Positions 28,250 to 36,056 of a DNA stretch of 64,000 nucleotides are shown piece by piece (positions within the stretch are counted from its first letter, which is position 1; each line of letters opens with the position of its first letter). This DNA comes from Rhodobacteraceae bacterium SB2 (lineage in GTDB: Bacteria > Pseudomonadota > Alphaproteobacteria > Rhodobacterales > Rhodobacteraceae). Both the position numbers and the translations under genes were made by a program. Below the pieces are notes generated by a model. That model ran no database searches. It was not told the origin of the DNA and saw only the letters and a list, made by a program, of their open reading frames with translations. Location: assembly GCA_001642945.1 (NCBI GenBank), contig LGRT01000005.1:29460-93459 (forward strand), written 5' to 3'.

Positions 28250-28533
28250 ATAGGTTGCTTTTCGGCCCTTTCAATTTCTTTTGTTTCGGCAATCAAGGCC
28301 GTTAGAACAGTAACGTGCAAGGCTATGTTATACTGAACATGCTGCTGCAGGCGCATCTTGTTTAACTGGCCCTCTTTATCGATCCAGGATCTCAAAACCT
28401 GTGCGGGATGTTGGTGCATGCTTAGCGCAAAAAATGAGCTCAAGCATGCGGCCCGGTTGTAGGTTTCAAGGCCCAGATTCGCTGCATTGATCAGTATTTT
28501 TGGCCGTTTGACGCTGTGTAAGTGGAATGTCAT
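28246..28533 (-). CDS. DUF6477 family protein
   Basis: A 95-residue protein of a family found in Rhodobacterales. The family pattern RP.iLi.AA..GL..Y.R is seen as VKRPKILINAANLGLETYNR. No known domain or catalytic residue. It is divergent from the gafA-like gene. In Rhodobacter capsulatus I recall that the small gene beside gafA (rcc01866) is also needed for gene transfer agent production; this may be its counterpart. It overlaps the end of the MttB-like gene by four bases, tail to tail. Confidence 0.75.
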   Translation of the reverse strand: MTFHLHSVKRPKILINAANLGLETYNRAACLSSFFALSMHQHPAQVLRSWIDKEGQLNKMRLQQHVQYNIALHVTVLTALIAETKEIERAEKQPI

Positions 28534-28555
28534 ATCCGCTGCTGCCCAGATTTTA

Positions 28556-28569
28556 ATCTTAATTAAGAT
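28556..28569. promoter_or_regulatory. Palindrome ATCTTAATTAAGAT in the DUF6477/gafA intergenic region
   Basis: A perfect 14-base palindrome. Its core TTAATTAA recurs at 28591-28598 and 28725-28732, giving three copies in 180 bases between the divergent genes. They may bind an AT-preferring regulator. Confidence 0.45.
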
Positions 28570-28669
28570 CAGAAAGCTGGCGGTAATGTCTTAATTAAAC
28601 CCTGCTTCCCCGTTCTCTGTATGGGGAAAGCCTTTATTATTTTGACACAAACTCGGCTCGTTGACGCTT

Positions 28670-28685
28670 TTAAGAAGTCTTTAAC
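28670..28685 (+). promoter_or_regulatory. CtrA-type box upstream of the gafA-like gene
   Basis: TTAA-N7-TTAAC (spacer GAAGTCT) matches the CtrA binding pattern of alphaproteobacteria. It is 67 bases before the gafA-like start codon. CtrA is known to control gafA in Rhodobacter capsulatus. Chance occurrence in AT-rich DNA is possible. Confidence 0.55.
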
Positions 28686-28751
28686 AAGTGCAACTTTAAA
28701 GTGATATTTTTGTTGCTTAGGATTTTAATTAAATTTTTCGGATTGTGAAAA

Positions 28752-29168
28752 ATGTCCAATAAACATCCTTCGAGCGGGGGTAAATTAAGCCAAATTTGGC
28801 TGGACAAAGCCGCGTTTCATTATGATGCACATATTCACCTGGGTTTGTCCATTCGCGCGCTGGCGCGGAAATCTGCTGGTCATGCTTCTACAATTTTAAG
28901 GCAGGTAAGGCGCATCGAAGCCTTGCAGAGTGATCCGCAAGTAAAAGCCGCACTGGCTCAGTTAAAATCATCGCGGGGCGAGGGGGCTGATCCTGCGCCT
29001 TCCTGCCAGCCGGGTCAAAGTCTTAATAAGGATGTGATGCACCTTTTAGAACCAAAAAATGCGGTTTTAGTGATGTCCGAAAACGTTGAAATGGCTGGTA
29101 TATTCTTGATTTCATCAGAATACGCACCTCAGAAATTAGGGCTTGTGCCGCGCGCGCGCAGTCAATGA
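28752..29168 (+). CDS. gafA: GafA-like regulator, N-terminal half (gene split by frameshift)
   Basis: A 138-residue reading with a DnaA-like helix-turn-helix at about residues 30-57 (LSIRALARKSAGHASTILRQV). In most Rhodobacterales this continues into a DUF6456 domain as one protein of about 330-380 residues. Here it ends at a TGA just after a run of five CG units; the next reading starts on the overlapping ATG (ATGA). Removing one CG would join the two as VPRAQSMIAN. GafA directly activates gene transfer agent genes. Either the gene is broken, or the halves act separately, as GafY and GafZ do in Caulobacter. Confidence 0.7.
   Translation: MSNKHPSSGGKLSQIWLDKAAFHYDAHIHLGLSIRALARKSAGHASTILRQVRRIEALQSDPQVKAALAQLKSSRGEGADPAPSCQPGQSLNKDVMHLLEPKNAVLVMSENVEMAGIFLISSEYAPQKLGLVPRARSQ
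29149..29159. repeat. CG dinucleotide run at the gafA frameshift
   Basis: Five CG units plus one C. Loss or gain of one unit switches between a split and a fused reading of the gafA-like gene. Confidence 0.85.
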
Positions 29169-29749
29169 TCGCAAACGGAACGCTGCATTGTGTTTCCGCA
29201 GGTCGCTTATCGCGTTATGTTTTAGCATCAAATCTGCAGGCTCAAACCGAATGCGCCGAAGCGCCTCAAGCCTTTCAGCCGCGCCCCAATCCCGCGCTCG
29301 AAACAGAACCCGTTTTCAAAGGATCACCGGAAACTCCGTTGATGACGTTGGCTAGACGCCGCAATAAAGATGGTTCATATTTTTTAACGCGCGCATTGGT
29401 GAATGCAGGCAACCGGTTTCATGATGATTTTGAAATTGCACAGACCGTGCGCCCCGACGGTTTTACCCGTGAGGATTGGTTGCGCTGCGCATCCGGCACT
29501 GTGCTTTCAGGGGGCAATGAAAGGCAACAACTGCTGATTGAACGGGTGGCGGCCACCTTGCGCGACCTCGGGCCCGAATTATCAGATATTTCGCTACGCT
29601 GCTGTTGTTATCTAGACGGTCTTGAGCTGAGTGAGCAATCTTTAGGCTGGTCGGCGCGTTCGGGTAAAGTCGTCTTGCGCATCGCTTTGCAGCGGCTAAA
29701 GCGTTATTATGAAAGCCATATTGGCGTTGAGAATGGTCGCATAGGTTAA
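29165..29749 (+). CDS. gafA: DUF6456 protein, C-terminal half of the GafA-like regulator
   Basis: A 194-residue reading that carries the DUF6456 domain at its C-terminal two thirds: LMTLARRRNKDG, DFEIAQTV, LRDLGPELSDISLRCCCYLDGLE and GWSARSGKVVLRIALQRL. The last segment is a helix-turn-helix like sigma region 4. The first residues MIANGTLHCVSAGRLSRYVL align with the linker that follows the N-terminal half in unsplit homologs, so it is the second part of the same gene in the -1 frame. The start overlaps the upstream stop as ATGA, so reinitiation is possible. Confidence 0.75.
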   Translation: MIANGTLHCVSAGRLSRYVLASNLQAQTECAEAPQAFQPRPNPALETEPVFKGSPETPLMTLARRRNKDGSYFLTRALVNAGNRFHDDFEIAQTVRPDGFTREDWLRCASGTVLSGGNERQQLLIERVAATLRDLGPELSDISLRCCCYLDGLELSEQSLGWSARSGKVVLRIALQRLKRYYESHIGVENGRIG

Positions 29750-29899
29750 TATTTACCTGTTTCTGTTTTAAAAATGCAGCGCGCGTCCAGTTTGAGCTGT
29801 GGCAAAGTGTTTCATCCAGATCATAGCGGAAATGCGTAAGCGCCCCTTGGAGCTTGCGCCAGTTCTGCTATGTTGCATAAAACAAGAGGGTGAATACCA

Positions 29900-30850
29900 G
29901 TGCGTGATCTAAAACTGCCTCAAGACCGGCATCCAGAAAAAGCTCATAAGCCAGACAACCGGCAGCCCAAAAAACCCGATTGGATTAGGGTGAAGGCACC
30001 GGTCTCCGAAGGCTATAAGGCTACGCGCGATATTATGCGTGAGCATAATTTGGTAACGGTATGCGAAGAAGCAGGCTGCCCAAATGTTGGCGAATGTTGG
30101 AGCCAAGGCCACGCTACCATGATGATTATGGGCGAAGTGTGCACGCGCGCCTGCAGCTTTTGCAATATTGCCACGGGAAAGCCTCCGGAAGCTTTAGATG
30201 TGTTTGAGCCAGGCAGAGTTGCGGATGCCGTCTTTAAATTGGGGTTGAACCATGTGGTGATTACATCGGTTGATCGCGATGATGTGGAAGATGGCGGGGC
30301 GGAACATTTTGCGCAAACCATTCGCGCGATCCGGCGCAAAAGCCCTGAAACCACGATTGAAATTCTGACGCCCGACTTTTTAAAATGTGACCCGGCCGTG
30401 CTTGAGCTGGTGGTGGCTGCACGCCCGGATGTGTTTAATCACAATTTGGAAACCGTGCCCGGATTGTACCCAGAAGTACGCCCCGGCGCACGCTATTTTC
30501 ATTCTTTGAGGCTTTTGCAACGGGTCAAAGAACTTGATCCTTCGATGTTTACAAAATCCGGCATCATGGTTGGGCTTGGAGAAAATCGACAATCTGTTTC
30601 GCAAGTGATGGATGATTTGCGCGCCGCGGATGTGGATTTTTTGACCATTGGGCAATATCTGCAACCCACGCCAAAACATCATGCGGTGGATCGATTTGTG
30701 CACCCGGATGAATTTGCAGCCTATGAAAAAGCGGCTTATGGCAAAGGGTTTTTAATGGTTTCAGCAACCCCTTTAACCCGCTCTTCCTATCATGCAGGAG
30801 ATGATTTTCAACGCTTGCGCGCCGCGCGTTTGGCGCGTTTGGCCAAGTAA
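29900..30850 (+). CDS. lipA: Lipoyl synthase
   Basis: A 316-residue radical SAM enzyme that inserts two sulfurs into octanoyl groups on lipoyl domains. The auxiliary cluster motif [12 protein letters not shown] and the radical SAM motif CTRACSFC are both present. The start is GTG with AGAGGGTG nine bases upstream; the protein begins [14 protein letters not shown]. It stands alone, convergent with the ABC ATPase gene. A hairpin lies about 45 bases upstream. Confidence 0.96.
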   Translation: MRDLKLPQDRHPEKAHKPDNRQPKKPDWIRVKAPVSEGYKATRDIMREHNLVTVCEEAGCPNVGECWSQGHATMMIMGEVCTRACSFCNIATGKPPEALDVFEPGRVADAVFKLGLNHVVITSVDRDDVEDGGAEHFAQTIRAIRRKSPETTIEILTPDFLKCDPAVLELVVAARPDVFNHNLETVPGLYPEVRPGARYFHSLRLLQRVKELDPSMFTKSGIMVGLGENRQSVSQVMDDLRAADVDFLTIGQYLQPTPKHHAVDRFVHPDEFAAYEKAAYGKGFLMVSATPLTRSSYHAGDDFQRLRAARLARLAK

Positions 30851-30938
30851 AAGCAACCTTTTGGGGGTTGTATTCCGACAAGAGCGATTAAAAAGCTAAA
30901 TACGGCACATTGGTGAGTTTTGGGGTAAGCGTTAAATG

Positions 30939-32000
30939 TTACTTTAGCCGTTGCTCAGTTTTTGGATCAAAGAACAAAAGCTGATTGGGGTCAAAGTGAA
31001 CGGCAACATCGCTGCCCATGGGCAGGGCAACATCCCCCTTGCTTTCAACAATAATACGTTCGCCCGTTGGTGCCATTAAATAGCTGTAATTCACACCTCC
31101 TAGCCGCTCATGCACGTTGACAGACAGGCCATTTCCGGCTTCGTCAATAGATAGATTTTGCGGGCGAATGCCAACAAGAATTTCGCGCAAATTAGATGGC
31201 AAAGCCACGTCGGGCTCAATCGGGGCTGACGAGATGGCGGATAGAAAAATTTTGTTGTTTTCGACGCGGCCTTTTAAAAAATTCATTGCCGGAGAGCCGA
31301 TAAAGCCAGCAACAAATTTATTTGCTGGATCGTGGTAAAGCGCCATGGGGGTGCCCACTTGTTCGATAACACCCGCACGCAACACAACGATTTTATCCGC
31401 TAAGGTCATAGCCTCGACTTGATCATGCGTCACATAGATCATCGTGGCCCCAATTTCTTTATGTAATCGCGCGATTTCCACGCGCATATCAACGCGTAAT
31501 TCGGCGTCGAGATTTGACAAAGGTTCGTCAAATAAAAACACTTCAGGGCCGCGCACGATGGCCCGCCCAATCGCCACGCGTTGCCGCTGACCGCCCGACA
31601 ATGCTTTGGGTTTTCGATCCAAGTAATCATTCAGCTTTAGAATTCTGCTGGCTTCGGCGACTTTTGCCGTGATTTCCGCCTTTGGGTGACCGGTCATCTT
31701 TAACCCAAACCCCATATTTTCAGCGACTGTCATATGAGGGTAAAGCGCGTAACTTTGAAATACCATAGCAACGCCGCGCGCGGCTGGATCGCTTTTGGTG
31801 ACATCGCGATCTCCGATAGCAATCTGACCAGCTGTGGTTTCTTCAAGCCCCGCAATCATTCGCAGCAAAGTCGATTTCCCACAACCTGAGGGGCCAACGA
31901 AAACGCAAAACTCCCCCTCATCGATTGATAAATCTATGCCATGAATAACCTCTAAATCACCGTATTGTTTTTTGACATTGGTTAAAGCTACCCGAGACAT
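30939..32000 (-). CDS. Sugar ABC transporter ATP-binding protein (MalK/UgpC type)
   Basis: A 353-residue ATPase that powers sugar import. Walker A GPSGCGKST, signature LSGGQRQRV and Walker B VFLFDEP are present, with the His switch THDQVEA and a C-terminal TOBE/MalK-type regulatory region from about residue 240. It is ten bases behind the IclR gene on the same strand. The binding protein and permeases it must serve are in the divergent operon, so the transporter is split over two transcripts. Confidence 0.94.
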   Translation of the reverse strand: MSRVALTNVKKQYGDLEVIHGIDLSIDEGEFCVFVGPSGCGKSTLLRMIAGLEETTAGQIAIGDRDVTKSDPAARGVAMVFQSYALYPHMTVAENMGFGLKMTGHPKAEITAKVAEASRILKLNDYLDRKPKALSGGQRQRVAIGRAIVRGPEVFLFDEPLSNLDAELRVDMRVEIARLHKEIGATMIYVTHDQVEAMTLADKIVVLRAGVIEQVGTPMALYHDPANKFVAGFIGSPAMNFLKGRVENNKIFLSAISSAPIEPDVALPSNLREILVGIRPQNLSIDEAGNGLSVNVHERLGGVNYSYLMAPTGERIIVESKGDVALPMGSDVAVHFDPNQLLFFDPKTEQRLK

Positions 32001-32010
32001 AAGATTTCCT

Positions 32011-32802
32011 TTAAGTTGGGAATTGCCAATTTTTAGCGGCGTCAGAAATTTTTCTGGCAGCCTCTTGAAGTTTTGGCGCGAAACGTTCGATGCTTGAAAG
32101 AGAATGATGCGTAGTGGTTGATGTGAGCGACAGGGCTCCTATTGCGTGGTTAAGACCGTTCAAAATCGGCACTGCCACGCAAATGATTCCAGGCTCATGC
32201 TCTTCGCGATCAAAGGCCATTCCGATAGATGCGATCTCTAAGAGTTCCGCTTTAAGGGCCGGCAAATTGGCTAAAGTGGCGGCTGTAAACTTGTGGAAAG
32301 ATTGGCGCATTAATGCTCTTGCTTGTTCTTTTTCGGGCATAAACGCCAATAGGGCCTTGCCAACACCTGTACAATAGCCAGGGCCTGTTTTGCCCGCTGA
32401 GCTGAACATCTCAACCGGTTTTTCCGCGTTGCGCTTATCAACATAAAGCACGTGTCCATCATCCATTTGCGCAAGATGCAGGGTTTCACCCAAGGCATCT
32501 GCCAAATCGTCTAAAATCGGGCGTGCAATGGGCGCAAGGGCGCTTTGCCGCCATGCCGAATGGGCGAGGCGCACCAAACGAATTCCAGGAATATAAGTCG
32601 CAGTTTGCGCATTATAATCCAGCATTGATTGGTTTGAGAGCGTTTGTAATAACCGATATACGGTGGCTTTGGGATAGGCGCTTTTGGAAAGGATTTCAGA
32701 AAACCGAACTGGCCGTTCAAAGCTTGCAACAAGATCAAGCATCACCAACGCTTTGCCGACCGTTCCATCGGAGGCGTTGATTTGGATGGTTGAATTTTCC
32801 AT
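32011..32802 (-). CDS. IclR-family transcriptional regulator
   Basis: A 263-residue IclR regulator with a winged helix-turn-helix at about residues 10-75 (VGKALVMLDLV, YPKATVYRLLQTL) and a GAF-like effector domain behind it. AAGGAG nine bases upstream fixes the start at MENSTIQ. It is divergent from the galactoside operon and cotranscribed with its ATPase, so it very likely controls both. The inducer is probably galactose or a downstream acid; that is inference. Confidence 0.9.
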   Translation of the reverse strand: MENSTIQINASDGTVGKALVMLDLVASFERPVRFSEILSKSAYPKATVYRLLQTLSNQSMLDYNAQTATYIPGIRLVRLAHSAWRQSALAPIARPILDDLADALGETLHLAQMDDGHVLYVDKRNAEKPVEMFSSAGKTGPGYCTGVGKALLAFMPEKEQARALMRQSFHKFTAATLANLPALKAELLEIASIGMAFDREEHEPGIICVAVPILNGLNHAIGALSLTSTTTHHSLSSIERFAPKLQEAARKISDAAKNWQFPT

Positions 32803-32872
32803 GCGACAGAGCTCCTTAACGACAGTTGACAAATTAGGTGATTCCTTTCACTGTTTCAATAGTTGGAATTTG

Positions 32873-32889
32873 GTTTCACTATATGAGAC
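32873..32889. promoter_or_regulatory. Candidate IclR operator
   Basis: GTTTCA-CTATA-TGAGAC is a near-perfect palindrome (one mismatch per arm pair) in the divergent region between the regulator and the binding-protein gene. A TTTCACT direct repeat lies at 32846-32852 and 32874-32880. It may cover the -10 region of the operon promoter. Confidence 0.5.
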
Positions 32890-32919
32890 TGCTGGTCAAC
32901 TATCAACTGGGAGAAGTAA

Positions 32920-34155
32920 ATGTTAAAAAACCTAAAAAAACTGGCGACGACCGTCGCCGCGACAGGCGCGCTGGCGACAGCCGCGTTTGCTGGAGAATTG
33001 GTGATCACTTATGATGATTTGAACCCCAACCCCAAGAAAGCCTTTGACGATGTGGTTGCGGCGTTTAAAGCGGCCAATCCCGATATCAACGTGACTGTAA
33101 ATAATAATGATCGGGAAGCCCATAAATCTGCCATTCGAAACTTTTTATCGGCGAACCCGCCAGACGTTACCTCATGGTATCCTGGAAATCGCATGGGACC
33201 ATTTGTAGATGCCGGCTTATTTGAGCCAATTGATGATCTTTGGGCGGCGAACAATTTGGATCAGGATATGGCGGCAGTACAGCCAACCATGACGCGAAAT
33301 GGAAAAATTTGGGGTGTTCCCTACACGTATTATCAGTGGGGCATTTATTACCGTAAAGATATTTATGATAAGCTCGGCCTTTCAGAGCCAAAAACGTGGA
33401 ACGAGCTTTTGTCAAACTGCGATGCTTTGAAGGGTGTCGGAGTAACGCCGTTCACCATCGGCACCAAATATCTTTGGACCGCTGCGGGCGTCTTTGATTA
33501 TTTAAATCTGCGCACAAACGGCTATGACGTGCATAATGCGTTGACTGCCGGAGAAATCAAATACACGGATGCGCGCATTCGTGCCACATTTGCCAATTGG
33601 GAAGAGATGTTACAGCGTTGCTCGTTCATCGATAACCACGCTTCGATGGATTGGCAGGGTGGCGTTGCGGCCTTCGCAAAAGGCGATGCTGCGATGTATG
33701 TTATGGGTAATTTCTCCGTTGGAGCGTATAAAGATGCTGGTTTGACGGAAGAGCAAATTGACTTTTTCCAATTTCCGGAAATCACAGCGGGTCTTCCGAT
33801 GGCAGAAGAAGCCCCTGCGGATGCATTTTTCATTCCCTCCGGTGCTAAGAATAAAGACAATGCAAAGAAGTTTCTGGCATTTGTTGCACAGCCAGAAGTT
33901 CAAACGCAATGGAACCAAACCTTGGGTCAATTGCCACCCAACTCAAAGTCTGAGGTTGGAGATGACAAATTTATCCAAGAAGGGTTTGCCGTTGTTTCAA
34001 ATGCAGCTGGTTTAGCGCAGTTTTATGATCGGGATGCACCTGCGGCTATGGCCTCTGAAGGGATGAAAGGCTTTCAGGAATTCATGCTCGATCCCAGTAA
34101 GCTTGACGCGATCCTAGAGCGTTTGGATGCTGTTCAAGCTGACGTTTATAAGTAA
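32920..34155 (+). CDS. Sugar ABC transporter substrate-binding protein
   Basis: A 411-residue periplasmic binding protein of the MalE-like family. A signal peptide of about 24 residues ends in TAAFA before GELVIT. The mature part has the usual two-lobe pattern (VVAAFKAANPDINV, GVPYTYYQWGIYY, FIPSGAKN). It should bind a galactoside or galactose, judged by the enzymes encoded downstream. First gene of the operon; GGGAG lies ahead of the ATG. Confidence 0.92.
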   Translation: MLKNLKKLATTVAATGALATAAFAGELVITYDDLNPNPKKAFDDVVAAFKAANPDINVTVNNNDREAHKSAIRNFLSANPPDVTSWYPGNRMGPFVDAGLFEPIDDLWAANNLDQDMAAVQPTMTRNGKIWGVPYTYYQWGIYYRKDIYDKLGLSEPKTWNELLSNCDALKGVGVTPFTIGTKYLWTAAGVFDYLNLRTNGYDVHNALTAGEIKYTDARIRATFANWEEMLQRCSFIDNHASMDWQGGVAAFAKGDAAMYVMGNFSVGAYKDAGLTEEQIDFFQFPEITAGLPMAEEAPADAFFIPSGAKNKDNAKKFLAFVAQPEVQTQWNQTLGQLPPNSKSEVGDDKFIQEGFAVVSNAAGLAQFYDRDAPAAMASEGMKGFQEFMLDPSKLDAILERLDAVQADVYK

Positions 34156-34167
34156 AAATAAAATTGT

Positions 34168-34193
34168 GCGGGGCGCGCTGATTAGCGCCCCGC
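34168..34193 (+). promoter_or_regulatory. Stable hairpin between binding-protein and permease genes
   Basis: GCGGGGCGC and GCGCCCCGC form a perfect nine-pair stem with an eight-base loop, 12 bases past the binding-protein stop. No T tract follows, so it is not a classical terminator. Such hairpins often protect the upstream mRNA so that binding protein is made in excess of the permeases. Confidence 0.8.
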
Positions 34194-34211
34194 GCGCAAG
34201 TTAGGCGGGAT

Positions 34212-35192
34212 ATGCAGACAGAATATCGAAACAAAACGGCAGGATGGTTTCGCATCAACAAGCTTAGCCTTGCGCCGCTTGTTTTCCTAATTCCGGCGTT
34301 TATGTTTTTTTCCGTCTACGTGATTATTCCAATTTTCCAATCGCTACAGCTTTCACTTTTTGAATGGAATGGGCTCTATAACGCGGAAGGCAAGTCGACA
34401 GCTCAATATATCGGCTTGGAAAATTATCGTAAGCTTTGGATAGACCCAAATTTTTGGATCTCCATTAAAAATAATTTTCTTTGGCTGTTCCTGTATATGC
34501 TGGCGGTGCCGCTTGGGCTGTTTATCGCGATATTTTTAAACCAGACCGTGACCGGCATTCGATTTTACAAATCAATGTTCTTCTTTCCATTTGTCATCAG
34601 TCAAGTCGTGGTTGGTTTGATTTTTGGGTGGTTTTACAACCCTGATTTTGGAGTTGTTGCGAAGATATGGCAATTTATCTTCTGCGAGGAGACGGTCAAT
34701 TTTATTGGCAATAAAACGGTAAAATGTGCACGCCCCGTTCCTGATATTTTATCAAGCCCAGATTGGGCAACCTATGGGATTATTTTTGCTGGTCTGTGGC
34801 CGCAAATCGCCTATTGCGTGATTTTATACCTAACGGGTCTGAACAATGTGGCCGCAGATCAAATTGAGGCGGGTCGTTTAGATGGTGCGAAAGGCTGGCG
34901 TATGTTATGTTATGTAGTTCTGCCCCAATTACGCCCGGCAACGTTTATCGCGGTTGCCGTCACGGTGATTGGGGCTTTGCGCTCGTTTGATATGATCGCT
35001 ATTATGACACAGGGTGGCCCCTATGGCATGACCAATGTGCTATCGCATTATATGTATGAAGTGGCGATCAGCGAATATGGTGAGCGCTATGGCTATGGCT
35101 CCGCGGTTGCAACCGTTTTATTTGCGATCATGATGGTATTTATCAGCTACTTTCTGTGGCGTATGTATCAAGATGAAAGACGGGGCGGTTAA
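34212..35192 (+). CDS. Sugar ABC transporter permease (MalF type)
   Basis: A 326-residue inner-membrane permease with an N-terminal helix at about residues 18-40 and five further helices. The ATPase-coupling EAA loop is seen as IEAGRLDGAKGWRMLCYVVLP. It pairs with the next gene product to form the channel. Its stop codon touches the start of the second permease gene (TAA-ATG). Confidence 0.93.
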   Translation: MQTEYRNKTAGWFRINKLSLAPLVFLIPAFMFFSVYVIIPIFQSLQLSLFEWNGLYNAEGKSTAQYIGLENYRKLWIDPNFWISIKNNFLWLFLYMLAVPLGLFIAIFLNQTVTGIRFYKSMFFFPFVISQVVVGLIFGWFYNPDFGVVAKIWQFIFCEETVNFIGNKTVKCARPVPDILSSPDWATYGIIFAGLWPQIAYCVILYLTGLNNVAADQIEAGRLDGAKGWRMLCYVVLPQLRPATFIAVAVTVIGALRSFDMIAIMTQGGPYGMTNVLSHYMYEVAISEYGERYGYGSAVATVLFAIMMVFISYFLWRMYQDERRGG

Positions 35193-36041
35193 ATGTTTCC
35201 TCGTGCGATACAGCAGGCAAGCAAGCCAAAACAGGTTGCCTATTCTCTCTTTCTTCCGATTGCGTTGTTTATCTGGATTTTGCCACTTCTAGCCGTGTTT
35301 TTAACCTCGGTTCGAGGTGCAAAAGACATCAATACGGGCAATGTGTTTGGATGGCCAAGCGAATTCAAATTCGTCGAAAATTATACCGCAGTCTTTATGC
35401 AAACGGAGGCTGTGAAATATTTTTTTAACAGCTTTCTGATCACGTTACCAGCCGTCGCGATCTCGATCGCTCTGGCTTGTTTGGCTGGTTATGCGTTGGC
35501 TATTTATCGATTTCGTCTGGCATTGCCGCTATTTTTCCTTTTTGTGGCCGGAAACTTTGTGCCGTTTCAGATTTTAATGGTTCCTGTGCGCGACATGTCG
35601 GTGCAAACGGGGCTTTATAATACGATTGCCGGCCAATTCCTTTTTCACGCGGCGTTCCAAACTGGGTTTTGCACTTTGTTCATGCGCAATTTTATTAAGG
35701 CATTGCCTTTTGATTTGATTGAAAGCGCGCGCGTGGAAGGCGTCGCAGAATGGCGTATTTTTTGGTATATCATCGTGCCCTTGGTGCGCCCGGCTATTGC
35801 GGCATTGGCAGTTTTGATTTTTACCTTTGTTTGGAATGATTTCTTCTGGGCAAATGTTCTTTCACAAGGGGAACAAGTCAAGCCAATCACCGCAGGGGTG
35901 CGCGCGCTCAATGGTCAATTTGTCAGCAATTGGCAGCTTGTCTCAGCCGCGTCTTTGTTGGCGGCAGTTCCACCTGTTGCAATGTTTTTTTTCATGCAAA
36001 AGCATTTTATTGCGGGGTTAACTCTTGGGGCGGTAAAATAG
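35193..36041 (+). CDS. Sugar ABC transporter permease (MalG type)
   Basis: A 282-residue permease with six predicted helices. The EAA loop reads IESARVEGVAEWRIFWYIIVPLVRP in part, ending at the conserved Pro. It begins with no gap after the MalF-type gene and is followed by the GH4 gene 15 bases later. Confidence 0.93.
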   Translation: MFPRAIQQASKPKQVAYSLFLPIALFIWILPLLAVFLTSVRGAKDINTGNVFGWPSEFKFVENYTAVFMQTEAVKYFFNSFLITLPAVAISIALACLAGYALAIYRFRLALPLFFLFVAGNFVPFQILMVPVRDMSVQTGLYNTIAGQFLFHAAFQTGFCTLFMRNFIKALPFDLIESARVEGVAEWRIFWYIIVPLVRPAIAALAVLIFTFVWNDFFWANVLSQGEQVKPITAGVRALNGQFVSNWQLVSAASLLAAVPPVAMFFFMQKHFIAGLTLGAVK

Positions 36042-36056
36042 GAAAGAGCGCGGGAA

